A stretch of 64,000 nucleotides of DNA from Nomia melanderi (GCF_051020985.1 NC_135008.1:1612001-1676000); one strand, 5' to 3'. Positions 43,856-55,376 are shown, counted from the stretch's first letter. Translations and numbers: made by a program. Notes: a model not told the origin generated them from the sequence alone.

Positions 43856-44267
43856 TTCTCTCCTGCCTGTCTCTCTGTCGGGGCCCGGTCCGGTGTACGT
43901 CGGTGGGATAGGACGGTGCCGCGGTGGAAGGAGTAGTAAGCGGCCTACGCAGTATCAAGCTGGGTCCCAGCTTTTATTAGTTCTTCGGCGCTCGGCGGAG
44001 AACGGTGCGTGCCGGAGCGGTAGCCCCCTAAGTCGCGTCTCGCAGGTCCGGGATTACCTAACCATCGGCGGCCCCCCGTAATCGGTCTGCGAGGAAAAAC
44101 GGGATCGTCTCGGTGACACGGTACGCAAACGCCAGACGACGATATTCAACGAGTACAGATCGATCAACGGTACGCGGCGCGCGAGTCGTCGAGATCGGCG
44201 ATCACGAACACGACACGAACACGCGTGTGGCAGATCGGAGAAAAGTGAGCCCCCCCCACCCTGAGTG

Positions 44268-44612
44268 TTAGACGGTTCGGATAAGTTTCCACGTACGTCT
44301 CTGCCCGATCGGTTGTTTGCTTCTTTGCCCCGCGTTGTACGCGACCAGTGAAACGGCGACAGATCCGACGATCGACACAGTGAGCAAGAGGAAAAGGAAA
44401 GGCTCGGGAACGGGTAGTCTGGTTCCCGGCGGAGGAGGATCCGGAGGTGGATCCCCGGAGGTGGCGTTCTCGGTTCGATGATCGACGGTAATCGTCGCCG
44501 CGACGTCGCACCGCATCATCGGGATCTCGGGCCCGCAAGGTGTTCGTCTCGCCGGTCCCACGGGACGAGACACCCGGCCGCCCCGCGCGCCGGCAGTGAC
44601 AGTTCGCTGTAC
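44268..44612 (-). CDS. Candidate terminal exon of a single-pass membrane protein
   Basis: Read on the minus strand, the frame shows in order: two cysteines (PCGPEIPMMRC), a short stretch with an N-glycosylation sequon (TENATSG), a proline stalk (DPPPDPPPPG), a hydrophobic segment LFLLLTVSIVGSVAVSLVAY long enough to span a membrane, then a short basic tail (NAGQRSKQPIGQRRTWKL) ending at a TAA. This is the layout of a type I membrane-protein C terminus. AATAAA on the minus strand lies about 290 bp beyond, near 43974. The acceptor is not obvious (CACGTACAG at about 44613 is the best guess) and another minus frame is also open, so this is a hypothesis. Family unknown. Confidence 0.3.
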   Translation of the reverse strand, partial: VQRTVTAGARGGRVSRPVGPARRTPCGPEIPMMRCDVAATITVDHRTENATSGDPPPDPPPPGTRLPVPEPFLFLLLTVSIVGSVAVSLVAYNAGQRSKQPIGQRRTWKLIRTV

Positions 44613-46904
44613 GTGAGAGTGTTTTGTTCGGTTTAATATACCGCCAGCCGGGCCCTCTCTCTCCCGCCCTCTGCGATCCTCTTCTTTGCCGGGTCTCGCG
44701 GTGCGCTCGGCGAACCGCGCTCCTGCGGGACGGGGGATATATCCTTAAAGAGCACCACCGGAGGCACCGACGATCGGAATGCTACCGTGCCCAGCGAAGG
44801 TAAATTGAAACTCTGAAATTCGACCGGTCGGTCGAGCGATCGATCGCGGGACTCGCGCGCGTTCGCGCCGAAACCGACTCGGACGGGACATCTTCGACCG
44901 ATTCCCTGCTGACGTTCCATCGTTCATCATCCATCTCGATAGGGGAGGATCCGGAGTTAGATCTAGCACTAGGATCGCGGACGAAGGACCGATGCTTTCG
45001 TCGGTGTCCGTAATAGGCGGACGTGTTGCGACGAGGCGACCGTTACGTCTCCGTTCTCGTCGATTCGCTGAATCGCTCCGGAATGGAGGAGACTATCGCG
45101 TGATCGTTGCGCGCTGGTATTCCCTCGGCTCTGAAAGGAGAAGTTACGTAATTTATTCGGATAACGGTGGACAAGGAAATTGCCGGGTCGCGAAGACGAC
45201 AAAGTATATCCTGCTCCGAGAAAGAGGATGAAATTCGATACTCGACGCCTGGGAAACGGGGAAAGAAACTCGAAACGCGGATTCGAGCGGAGAAAATCGA
45301 TCTACCTTCGGTGACGGCGAAAGTGTCGGGCAGGTGTCATTGTCTATGCACGAAAACGGAGCCGGCGATCGATTACGGCGCAGTAACGTTGATCAAGGCT
45401 GCCGGTGCGCCCGCTGCACCGCGGCGCAGGGAACGCTAACGACACTGCGTTACGTAAAACGTTTGTTTGTCGCGCTCGAGTGTACGTGACGTGTTCCTCG
45501 CGCGGCGGAATTCACTCGCTGGGACATTCGTTTCGTATTTTCCATGCTTCTTGCGAGCTGCGCGTGCGATCGGGCCGACTGCGGCTCGCTGCTACAATTA
45601 TTCACTGCGCGGTTAAACGATCTCGCTGTGAAGTGCATAGATTTATACGCGTTTTCCTCGCATAGCTGTTGCCACGCGTTAATCTCGCTTCATCGGAGCA
45701 CTTCGAATATTGCGTTCGGTACATGCAACCTCAAATTTTCAAGCATTCAGATCCCGAGCAACCGTTATTCTACTACACTCGCGAAACACGTGAAAGACGC
45801 AGCTCAACGCTCATCGGACAACCGATTTTTCGGCGACTTTCGCCGTTTCCTATCATTTCCCTCCACTCGTTGCGTTTCGTGTGACATAACAATGATACCT
45901 TTTATCCTCTTTGGACTAAACACATCGAATACCGCAGAGGTCGACCAAATTACTTCACTCGATTAAGCGACAATTATTGAGAAACGCGCTCGCGAGAAAC
46001 CTGTTAAACAGGACAAACGATCTCAAGACAGACGCAATAATCGCGCAGCTCGATGCAATGATTGACCATATTTCGTCATTTCAAGTATTTCGCTGGAAAC
46101 CGTCTATTCACCGAGTCAAAGCCAATCCTTCTTCGATACACATTCTTCTTCAAACGTTCGCGAGCTGCGCAAGTGTCAAGCCTTTCTACCTCCCTCTCTC
46201 CGTCTATGGTCCGTTTCGCGGAGTTTGACTGGCAAATCACGTTCATAATGAAATCACTGTAATTATCGCGGCGGGAGCAGATCTGACACGCGACGTTGCG
46301 TCGTCGAGCGGTCAGGTTAATCGAAAGGGAAACGACTTTTGTCGCGCATAGATTACAGAAGGTAAACCCCGGCTAGATTGGATCTCTCCCGTCGACGACA
46401 GGGGAACCGGGAATCCGATGGGGAGGGCGGCGTCCCGCTCGTCCGGGGATCAATTAACGCGCTTTAACCGACAGTTTAATCGACGACACGCTCGGACGTG
46501 GAGCGGACCGTTCGACTCGACTTATTCCGACGTCGCCGGGATTGGAATTTTCGTCGGGGACACGTGAGCCCCGGACAGTTGCCATTTACGTTCGAGATCA
46601 CGGTGACAGGATCGAGCCGCGGAATCGATGCGGTTGCTTTTTTGCATCCCGCTAGCGAACGTTGCTGGTTCTTGCGTTTTCACCGATCCTGCTATTCACT
46701 TTATTTAGCTTTCATATCGACTTGATAATTAGCTTGCCTCGGCCCGTGGACTTATATATATATATATATGTACACGTATATAGGATCGCTTGGTCGAATG
46801 GAATTTAAATGTTTCTTTGGAATCGAACTGTTTGCTTGCTATAACTATACCGGCAGTCTTGAAGCTTTTACGTGTAATCTGAGAATTGTTCGGCTTAACG
46901 GTAG
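44613..46904. other. CpG-rich then mixed unique DNA
   Basis: 44640-45440 is CpG-rich. A + frame at 45148-45439 reads a balanced, charged peptide (including SEKEDEIRYSTPGKRGKKLE) to a stop, but no acceptor or ATG is evident. A minus-strand acceptor-like CCCCCGTCCCGCAG lies at about 44730. 45450-46230 has several frames of 60-140 codons with no domain. A TA run is at 46752-46770. Confidence 0.35.
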
Positions 46905-47118
46905 AACCGCGCGCTAGTGGCTATGACTGGTTTCAGTTCTTCTGTCTCACAGTTATCGGGATCGTAAGACTATTAGCTGTCCTAAATCATTCGAAAAATA
47001 AATAGTTTCGCTTGAATACCACGAGGAATGTCCGAGGAAACTGAAAGTTACCTATTATCGCAATTTTTATGGGGATTACGTATGAATCGTATTAAAAGCT
47101 CGGTGATTCTAGCGTTAA
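46905..47118 (-). mobile_element. Family C element, reversed, first of three abutting elements
   Basis: The left edge (about 46905) is decayed but keeps TGACTGGTTTCAG. The right edge is CTCGGTGATTCTAGCGTTAA (TTAA 47115-47118). The interior ATAAATAGTTTCGCTTGAAT and GAGGAAACTGAAAGT follow the family. The right TTAA is shared with the next element. Confidence 0.6.
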
Positions 47119-47311
47119 CCCTTAGCAGTCTATGTCGAGCCAGACTCGATATTCTAGTTTATTGCAACCTCTACGTGTTTTAACAATTTTTTCTATATTT
47201 GTAGTATTACTATTGTACCATTCAAAGACATTTCAATGACTCCCAGATATTCTTTAATAAATAAATAGAGCGTCATATTAAGCTGTAATTGATCCATTAC
47301 CCCCCCATTAA
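47115..47311 (-). mobile_element. Family I element, truncated, second of three
   Basis: It starts TTAACCCTTAGCAGTCTATG with the palindrome arms TGTCGAG/GACTCGA (decayed), then continues as the reverse complement of 18990-19130. The far end lacks the TTAACCCTTTGCGG terminus and instead meets the next TTAA element at 47308. Confidence 0.6.
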
Positions 47312-47555
47312 CCCCTTGGCGTACTATTTACTCTCGCCACTAAGCTCACGTACCATTTTACTATCGACAATTTGGAAGAAATGCAACAAAATTGTCCATC
47401 CTACTTCAAGTGGAAATTTCATTTGAAGATAATACAATGATCATAGCAAAATCGTTTACTTTGATCTGTGGGTAATGGATAACATCGATTGTCGTTAAAT
47501 TAGTCTAGAAATCTTCATCGCGAGTCTCACTCGTCAGTGTACGGCAAGGGGTTAA
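47308..47555 (+). mobile_element. Family D element, third of three
   Basis: It runs from TTAACCCCTTGGCGTAC to GTGTACGGCAAGGGGTTAA, 248 bp with TTAA at both ends and inverted termini. The interior (GGAAATTTCATTTGAAGATA, TTTACTTTGATC) is shared with 62190-62445. Non-coding. Confidence 0.75.
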
Positions 47556-48268
47556 ATTCATCGATTTTAATGAAACTTTACAGAAATCCTAAACAAAAAT
47601 ATTCGTATCGCCGAAACGTTCCAAGCTCTTGCTGATCCGTCGGAAAATCGATAGGAAACGTCCGATCAGAGAACCGTTGCGACGAGGAGCCGCAGACATT
47701 CAGCGGCGGACCATTTATAGGAGAATTTACTGGGGCTCGGTTTTACGTTTCGCGAAAAACGAGGAGCAAGAGGCGGAATGGAAATAAGGGGCCTCGGCGC
47801 GCGTTCGCGTTCGGCTCGGTCCGGATAAAAATTCGGGGCGATGTTGACGCGCAATAAAAGGGCCACGTGGAGCTTGACACAGTTACGAGGCACGTCGTCG
47901 TCCTGTTTCCAACGTCCTTCTCGACACGTCCCTCGTTAAGTCCAGAAATAGACGCCGCGGCGAGGGCTTATGAACAGCTCAATCCTTTTGCTTCTCTTTT
48001 CTCCCTTTCTTCTGCTCGCTCTTTTGTTTCGCCTGTCCGCTCGCAGCGAGCTTCGCGGAATGAAGATCGCGCCTCGATCTGACGTGCGAATCCCCGCGGC
48101 TCGCCCGTCACCGAATCCCCCACCCCCGCCCCCCACCTCCTCCGGGCTGCGCCGCCGCGGCCTTTTATCCGCGTCGCGTCGCCGCGAAAACTCCCGTGAA
48201 TGAAGGATCAAGGGCCGATGAACGAGAATGGGCCGCGGGCCCTGCGGCCTTGCTCGGACTATTCTCAG
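47556..48268. other. CpG-rich unique DNA
   Basis: 47870-48190 carries overlapping Arg/Ser/Pro-rich frames on both strands. A C-rich tract (CCCCCACCCCCGCCCCCCAC) at about 48118-48140 precedes the next exon candidate. No independent gene evidence. Confidence 0.35.
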
Positions 48269-48381
48269 CCTTCGACGCGAATGCTGCTGCTGGCACAAGC
48301 CAACAGTTTTTCGTCGGGTATCTCACCGACGACGAACGCAACGTAGCCATCGACAGTGAAATCGGAGGAGATGGAAGCTGA
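48269..48381 (+). CDS. Weak terminal-exon candidate
   Basis: A good acceptor context (TTGCTCGGACTATTCTCAG) ends at 48268. The frame then reads FDANAAAGTSQQFFVGYLTD then DERNVAIDSEIGGDGS to TGA at 48379-48381. The peptide is acidic and free of repeats. There is no nearby AATAAA and the upstream exon is unknown. An opposite-strand frame is also open. Family not recognised. Confidence 0.2.
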
Positions 48382-48426
48382 TCGGTTAGACCTACATTCC
48401 TTTCGCTGCCACTCGGCGCGGGCCGA

Positions 48427-48655
48427 GTAACCCTTTGCGCAGGAATGTCGACACTTTGGCAGATGAAATTCTTAGTTTTCGAACGCCGAGTCGCGGATGA
48501 AGAATTTAAGTACTTACGTCTAGCGATTTTAAAGAAACTACCCTAAAATTCTTCGATTATCCACACATCAAAATTTTGTACACAGGAAAATAGAAGATCG
48601 AAGAAATGTTGCATTTCTCATTTTCGATAGGAATACTATAAAAATTGTTTAATTA
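48427..48655 (+). mobile_element. Family B element, partial, with foreign left end
   Basis: 48527-48648 follows the family B core (AAAGAAACTACCCTAAAATT, CCACACATCAAAATTTTG, GGAATACTATAAAAATT). The left part (GTAACCCTTTGCGCAGGAATG, TTTCGAACGCCGAGTCGCGG) instead resembles the element at 51980. It may be a recombinant of two families. Confidence 0.5.
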
Positions 48656-49740
48656 AGATAATACGGCAAAAATACCTAGCTGTGCCAATTACTCGCGAAC
48701 AACAGGCTTGAGAGCAACAATGAATTCATTCAATGAAAAATCATTTCAAGAGTACCTTCTAATGGAAGAAACATGAAAATCTCAAAAACAAGTCGAAGAA
48801 ATCGACAGCGCAGTGTCCCAGTAGAAACGGTCAGCCATGCACAGACACTTTAACATTCTCGCATTGAAACTCTTCGAACACTTATCTCGAAATCACAGTG
48901 TCTAACGAAAAAAGTGAATCCTACACGTTTCATCCGTTTCATCATGCAGTATCGTGGTTCACGTGTACCCGGCAGAATATTTTATATTTCGCGCGAGGAA
49001 CGCCGCGTTTCCGTGCGAAAGCGAAACTTTTATTTCCTTCGGAATTTTATTCGACATTATAAACTCGAGGGGGAACGTCCGAGCGCGTTCGCTCCGGGTT
49101 CAGATTCTTATTCGGTCCCCGCGCGCCTGTTCTCCCGGTAATTTAAGCAGCATTATCGCGAGCGCGTCGTAAACATTCAAAATTCACCGGCCGCGACGGC
49201 CGCGAGGCTCGCCCGCCGAATCTCCATACTCCGGCGACGCGTTTTCGTTGATTGCCACCGCGTAACGAGGATTTTTCGAGAGCGGTTACGACGTTTCCGT
49301 GAATTTATCGGCCGGCTCCGATATTACGCCGTGAAATGCGGGCACCGCTCCGCGCCGGAACGCCCCGGAGTAACGAGCGAAAAAACGAGTCCCGCCGAAT
49401 CTTTATCGCGATCTTATTGTTCGCGGTCCCGTCGAATTAATTGCTAAAAATCGGTCGACTTCGCGCGAATCCTACTCGCGGATGCCCGTACGCGCGCGTA
49501 TCCTTGAATCGCACCGGCGAAGGCCGTTCGAGAGAGTCGATTCACGCGCGTCGGCCGACACCTACTTTTTTCCTTCGTCGAGACTCGCTTCCGTTTCTTT
49601 TTGTAAATATAGATCGCGATCGGCGCGACCTTTAATCTAGAGTGAGCGACTTAAACCAGGCTTCACTCTTCTTCTTTTATTTCTACCTTTCATTTCCTTG
49701 CTGTGCGTGTTTCTGTATTCATATTCACCGATCATTATCA
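48656..49740. other. Unique DNA, CpG-rich in the right half
   Basis: Short frames only. 49060-49640 is CpG-rich without a consistent reading frame. No repeats recognised. Confidence 0.35.
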
Positions 49741-49934
49741 AATTAGACTCCAGAACTACCAGTCAGAATGTTTTGCTTCGCAATTATGGATACCTCAGAC
49801 GTATTGAATATTCGACATTACGAGAATTCATTTCACTTGAATACAACGAATATCCGAGGAAACTGGGAATAATTTATTGTTAGAATTTTTATAGGAACCA
49901 CATATGAATCATAATAAATACTCTCTAGTGTTAA
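49741..49934 (-). mobile_element. Family C element, decayed left end
   Basis: AATTAGACTCCAGAACTACC at the left and ACTCTCTAGTGTTAA at the right (TTAA 49931-49934). The interior (TGAATATTCGACATTACGAG, CCGAGGAAACTGGGAATAAT) follows the family. Sequence related to 15590-15800 continues beyond it to about 50100. Confidence 0.55.
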
Positions 49935-50100
49935 AAACTACCGAAAAGTTAAACTGACTTTCTGAAATGCCTCTATAAAAACTCAAAAACTCATCGCTTC
50001 AATCGATTTACTATTCGGTTTGCGCATTGCTAAGTCAATTTTTTCCACAATTTCTCATCGAAGCGTCTGTTACCTTCTCAATAATTCCAAAATGAAGAAA

Positions 50101-51979
50101 TTCCCTACGCCAACATTTCAAACGGAGCATCAAAATCTTCGAAGAGTTTTTAATTTCCTCCAACGACAGCGATCATTCGCCGTATAATTTTTCTGAAATG
50201 CAACGGGGAACAGCTGGTTTATCCGGGACAATCGTATTTCCTCTGGTCGTTCGTCGATTATTTTTTTCGTCCGGCATTTTTCCCGGCGATATGAAAGAAA
50301 CAGGGAACGCGTCGCGACGGGGCAACGACGGGCTGCTCCAGGCGCGAACCCGCGATTTTATCATTGAATCATTGAATGGACGGGCCGCGGCGGCCCGGCG
50401 AACAATAAAACAGGCAGGGGAAGGTGCTAAATATTTACGGGGGACACGTGACTGTTTATTGCGGCGAAGTCGCGGCCGAAGAACGTTAGGGAATCATATC
50501 GTACATTCCGGTAACGCTGCCTTATCGGCGACGTTCTTGATTACCGCGCGGAGAACAGGCCGTTCCACGGTCCACGTATCACGGGAAATTCGCCTCGATC
50601 GCCGTGCTCCACAACAAATTGAAGAATTCGATTTCGTCGTCGTCGAAAGATATTAGTTTGGCCAACGAGTCCTGTCCTTTCGCTTCTCCCGTTTGGAAAC
50701 CTCGCGCGAAATTTATTTCAACGACGCGTGTACTTGCGCGTAGAAGTTTAGCTAAGGATTTCGTTTTATTTCGAAAATGTGGCGTTTATTGTATAATGTA
50801 CTGATATTATAAATAATCGAAGTAAGAAATTATTGAAAGCTCACGAATGCAATTGGCAACGCACAATTCAACGAAGTTTGAACGAAAAGAATCTTGACCT
50901 TTTAGTGTCTACTTTACTAAGAAAATGATTTTCACCGCATAGGTGTTCCGACGAGTGTTTATTTGGCAGTGAACGCGTTAAACTCCGTTGAAAATCGCCG
51001 ACAAGCTTTTCGGCCGAGCTAACGGGTCCCCGAGCTATGATTCAGCCGGCACGAGTCCCGTATCAAAAATCCGCGTCTATGATTGAATTATTTATAAGGG
51101 AAAAAGGAAGATAATTGAACGAAGTCGCACGTTTTCTCTTCCTCGCAATTAATTCCGTCCCGATTTAGTAATTCTCGCGTCTGGCCTCGCGTTCAACTGA
51201 ACCAGTTCGCGTTCGCAGGCACACGGATATTATAATCGCGCGATGACTTCATACGTTTCCGCAGAACGATTCTGTTTGCGCCGCTAACTGAAATGTTTGT
51301 CTTCGAAATCGCGCTCCCTCCGCTTCTCCTCGAGACGTTATCGATCGTTTGCGCGAACGGACGTCTCCCTAATCGCCCGAATAGGTGGCAGCGTCGGCCG
51401 CTGATGGAATCGCGTCATTAAATTAATTCCGCGATTAAGAGTTCCGACTCCCACGTGAAAAACACTCGCCGATGCCGAGAAATCGGCGGAATTCAAAGCG
51501 GCCGAACCGTCGCGCGCGCGCCATAAACTCGCTTCCTCTCGATTCTTTCGCGCCATTCGCGTCTCCGAATCACACTTTTTATTACCCGCGTGTCTGACGT
51601 CACCTGCGAGCCTTCGTCCACCTCCTCCGAAAAGAAACTTCGACGAGAAACAAAAAGGAACCGAAGAAACCCCGTGTTTATCGCCCAGAAAGAAGCCTTC
51701 AGCCTCGAGAGTCCTCTCGGGAGGATAGAAAAATTCCTCGGGGCCGTCTCGAACTCGCCCGCGCGTTTTCGCAACTAGCTCGCGCCGGGGGGATCGCCAA
51801 TTCGAGCGGATCGAGGCGCGAGGACGTGGGACAGGTTCGAGGATCGCGGATTCGTCAGGTCGGAGAGAAAAAAAGCGCAGGGAAACCAGACGCATCGATT
51901 TTAGGCTGTATGCACACGGAGCGACTGCGATTTTGGGAGAATGAGGAGTAAATGAATAAACAAAGTTACATGTTAAGTG
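50101..51979. other. Unique CpG-rich DNA with one unsupported ATG frame
   Basis: A + frame (50198-50656, 152 codons) has a true ATG and stop but no domain, and frames of this length are expected by chance in 64 kb. A minus frame at 51338-51895 (185 codons) is similar. A CRE palindrome occurs at 51595-51602. 50370-50460 looks like unique non-coding sequence of mixed composition. Confidence 0.3.
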
Positions 51980-52192
51980 TTAACCCTTTGCGGACGAATG
52001 TCGACGTTTCGCCGAGATCAGACTTTCATATTTCGAACACCGAGTTGCGAAGGAGTGATTTAATAACTCAAATAGCAAGGGATCAGTGCATAGTTTCTGT
52101 TTTCTCTATTATTTAAGCATCCGTTGTGTAATTTGACCGAATCTGCTGAAGGTTTCGCGTTCTTTGAAGAATCTTCGTCCGCAGAGGGTTAA
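51980..52192 (+). mobile_element. Family G element, full length with clean inverted ends
   Basis: It runs from TTAACCCTTTGCGGACGAA to TTCGTCCGCAGAGGGTTAA, 213 bp. The ends are inverted repeats matching at 18 of 19 bases. The interior phrase TTAATAACTCAAATAGCAAG is shared with 14942-14965. Non-coding. This is the clearest case that the family is bounded by TTAA with long inverted termini. Confidence 0.8.
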
Positions 52193-52810
52193 AGACGTGC
52201 CGTTTCCCGCCCTCCCAGCGAGACGGAAGAACCTCGGTTCGTTTCCTCGAGAAAAAATCGTGGTTGCGACAGTTCGAATCGCACGATCGTGTGCGGCTGG
52301 CCTTAGGGCGATCGGGGACCGCTCGGTCGTCGGACTGGAAGGTGGACCGCCCTCACCGGGCGACTCGTTCGCCAAATATGGCCGGCTGCGGACTTAGTCC
52401 CGCCGCGCGTGTAGGTATCTTAATCCCTGCCCCCTTCCGCGGCGGCGGCGGCGGCGGCGGCGGGTCGATCATGCGAATCGTCTCATTTGAAGTTGGCGCG
52501 CGCCGGAGCCGACGACCGGTGCCCTTCCGCCTAAGGGCTAATAAAGTTGTTGAGCGACGGGGCCTTACCCTTCCCGGCGCAGGGCAGTACGTGCTCGAAA
52601 CGTGGGACGTGTCGCGCGCGATTAGATGGCCTTGAGAGATCGGCCGGGAGACGAGGTCAGTGCTGGGCCCGCGATCTCGAAGGGCGACCGAGATCCTTCG
52701 CGGATAGGTCGCGCGAGGGAAACGCGCGGTGAATCTCAAATCACGCGTGACGCGTTTGTTGATTCCATTTCTGCGACAGAGAGAGAGAGAAGTACTGTCG
52801 GTTGCTGGTA
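52193..52810. other. CpG-rich island with GGC repeat
   Basis: Contains a GGC run at 52439-52463. Frames are open on both strands, the longest being a 245-codon minus-strand ATG frame (52353-53090) that runs through the repeated promoter-like unit and is therefore not credible as a gene. A possible promoter region, but no start site is shown. Confidence 0.3.
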
Positions 52811-52973
52811 ACATGGCACTCGTGACGGCATAGGGCGGAGACAGTCGCTTGAGAAATCCAATTGCGAAACTGGAAACGAGTATTCGCGTTGTTCGTCGCG
52901 CGACCCCATTGGTGGGCGCGATCGCCTTAGGATCCGACCAATTGGACGAGAGTGCCAAGTTAGCTGCAACGGA
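52811..52973 (+). repeat. CRE/CCAAT promoter-like repeat unit, copy 2
   Basis: It opens with ATGGCACTCGTGACGGCATAG (CRE decayed by one base) and GGGCGGAGACAGTCG. Then come CCAAT, ATTGG and CCAAT at matching positions, and it closes GAGAGTGCCAAGTT then GCTGCAACGGA. It aligns end to end with 21009-21173. A solitary inverted terminus (CTATGACGTCACGATTGCC, then AAGTT) follows at 53157-53181. Confidence 0.6.
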
Positions 52974-53156
52974 CGGTGTCAGTTGCTGGCAGTCCAGCAT
53001 TCTCGTCTGATCAGATTCAAAGACGTACACATGAATTTTCGGTTTTGGTATACGATTCTTTCTGGTGCTCATGCATACTAATCGAATCATGCTGCAAAGA
53101 GTGGAGAGATGTTTCCAGATGCGTAATTTGATTTTCTGAAACTAAAGGGTAAACGT

Positions 53157-53181
53157 CTATGACGTCACGATTGCCAAGTTC
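53157..53181 (-). repeat. Solo inverted terminus of the CRE/CCAAT unit
   Basis: In reverse it reads AACTTGGCAATCGTGACGTC then ATAG, matching the start of the unit at 21009. It keeps the intact CRE palindrome at 53160-53167. Confidence 0.5.
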
Positions 53182-53273
53182 CCAGCAATGAAGGCATGCG
53201 TTGATAGAAAGAGTTGCAAGGAATGTTGGTCTAATCGTTTACTCTAGTGATAATATTATTCTATGGCAATGAG

Positions 53274-53491
53274 TTAACCCTTTGAACTCTGTAGGCTCCA
53301 ATATTGCAGCAGTTATAATATTAAATATTTCAATGAATCTTAAAGAAACTACCCTAAAATCATTAAATTTTCCACACATCCAAATTTTGTACTGAGAAGG
53401 AAGATAAAAGATTTGATTTTCGCTAGGAATACTATAAAAATTAGTTGCAGTCGTGATAGATTACAAAACAACCTAGAGTGCCAAGGGTTAA
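53274..53491 (+). mobile_element. Family B element, full length
   Basis: It runs from TTAACCCTTTGAACTCTGTA to GAGTGCCAAGGGTTAA, 218 bp with TTAA at both ends. It is the best left terminus (GGCTCCAATATTGCAGCAG) for the family. Non-coding. Confidence 0.75.
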
Positions 53492-55376
53492 TTATATTTT
53501 CGACAAGTCAGTTAGCGATTCGCGAGTCTCCGTTGTAAACAAAAGACGCCAGGAAGGTTGCGTTACCAGTGGCAAGTCTCTATCAGCGCGAGGCAGCAGC
53601 TATCGGCGCAGAGTGCGCGGCTTCTCCGCGTCGCCGCATTCCGGAATGATAATCGGAAGTCGTGTGCCCGCGCGTTTCATTAAGGCAGGATCGCGATCCA
53701 CGATTCCGAACGACGTCGCCGCCGCGCAGGCATTCACCGGGACGTTTTTATCGGACGCTCCGTCCCGTAAAACGGCCGACGCTACTTTCGATCGGGCGCA
53801 CGCTAACGCTCGCAAGTATCGTTTAACGAAGCGTGTAAATTAGCGAAACACGGGACGGGCTAATGACTCCGGCCGCCTAAAATGTCTTCGTTATTTTTAG
53901 AGATACGGAACAAGTTTTTTCGCCGCTGCGAGCGGATCGGTGAACTCGGAGATTTTAGGATCGACCGGTCTTTCCGTTGAACGCGTGATCGTAACCGTGC
54001 ATCGTCGACTGTGTCTAGATATCCGACGTTCCGTAAGGGTAATTAACAGCTTGCACTAGTTCGACGAGTCACGAGTGAAACTCGAAGTCCCAATTTCAGC
54101 GAACGTAAATGTCACGAGACATCGGTGGTTATAATTATGGTTGTGATTTCGTTTGGATAAATGATAGTGCGAGGGGTTAAATAATTGTAGTGAGAACGAC
54201 AGGTGATGTTTGAAGCTTTCGACAACTTGTCAGGTGTAACGAGACGTCAATATTAGTTGTGCTTCTAATACTATAGAATTTTAGTTTCATATTAGAAGGC
54301 TCTTCGCTTCGTCGTTTCTTTAAGAATAGATGTTTCATAAGGAAACTAATCACGGCTTGTCCTTATATTAGTTTCTTATGCAAAAAGCACGTTAGAAGCT
54401 AAACTTTCTCGATGTAATCCGTGACTTGTTATCCACTAAATATTATATTTGTCTTTCTAGTATACTTGCATACTACATCTTTAGTTTTATTATTCAAAGT
54501 ACGATTCACATGCGTTACAATATTCTTATTCCACGTACAATCCACGAATTCCTATGTTCAACAGCTAAAATACGCAACGTACGTACCTTTAGGAGATTAT
54601 TATTATAAATTAAAGGATGAAGGCTAAATTGTAGACATCAACGCTCCCCGGCGAGACAGTCGTAACAATTATCTTCATAGAATCGGACAAACTCGAACAG
54701 GATCGCATTGTGCTCCCATTCAATTAAGAACCTTACAGCCGAGCGGATCGTTCCTTTTCATTACCGATCGCGGAAAAAAGCCGAGCGACCGTTCTGCTCG
54801 CGAAATAAATAGAATCGTCCCATTGTTCTTGATGAAAAGTCCGGCGGTACGTTCGGAACCGCAACGGACCGTGCAACGAGATCCTAGGAGGGTCGCGTTC
54901 CGATTAAAGGATCGATAAGAGGATGCACCGACGTCATGCACGGAATCCGAGATTATAGCTTTGCATGACGCTTTACGAAAGATGGGATAAAATAAGAAAA
55001 TACGAGGTAGCTTATCGCACGATCACGAAGTCATTCTCACTGTTCCGCACCGTCATCGTCATCCCGGCGACTGTCAATAGACCGTTCGCACGTATCTCGA
55101 GCGCCTCATCGGGTTGCATGACGACAATGGGGACCATTATCACCCCGTCGCGTTCATCGCGATCATTGTCAAGGCGCATGCCCGCGCGCGCTGCCAGCGC
55201 AACGCGTTTTTACCGCGCGGAAAACCTCGGCCTTGCTGCGGTTCCGCGAGAATCGCTTTCGAGTCTGACTGCCACGTTTTCTGCTGCGAGTGAAAAATAT
55301 TTCAATATTTCAATGTATGTAGACTTTAGATTACAAAGTTTGAAATTTCAAGTTTTAAATGTTGAATTGTAGAGTT
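53492..55376. other. Unique DNA, CpG-rich left part and AT-rich middle
   Basis: A + frame at 53478-53843 begins inside the family B terminus and is not convincing. 54190-54640 is AT-rich. 54965-55372 (+, 135 codons) has no domain. Nothing is called. Confidence 0.35.

Noticed and set aside
43690..43911. Pro/Ser/Arg-rich + strand ORFs
   Set aside because: Read through the GTCCC tandem repeat.
45148..45439. Charged, balanced + strand frame ending in a stop
   Set aside because: No ATG, no acceptor and no family; kept only as a note in the region entry.
50198..50656. 152-codon ATG frame with normal-looking composition
   Set aside because: No domain or conserved motif recognised; by a rough count, a few frames this long are expected by chance in 64 kb at this base composition. 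Conservation would be needed.
52353..53090. 245-codon minus-strand ORF with a true ATG, the longest in the window
   Set aside because: It runs through a repeated unit (52811-52973) and a GGC repeat, has no recognisable domain, and lies in low-stop GC-rich DNA where such lengths can occur by chance.
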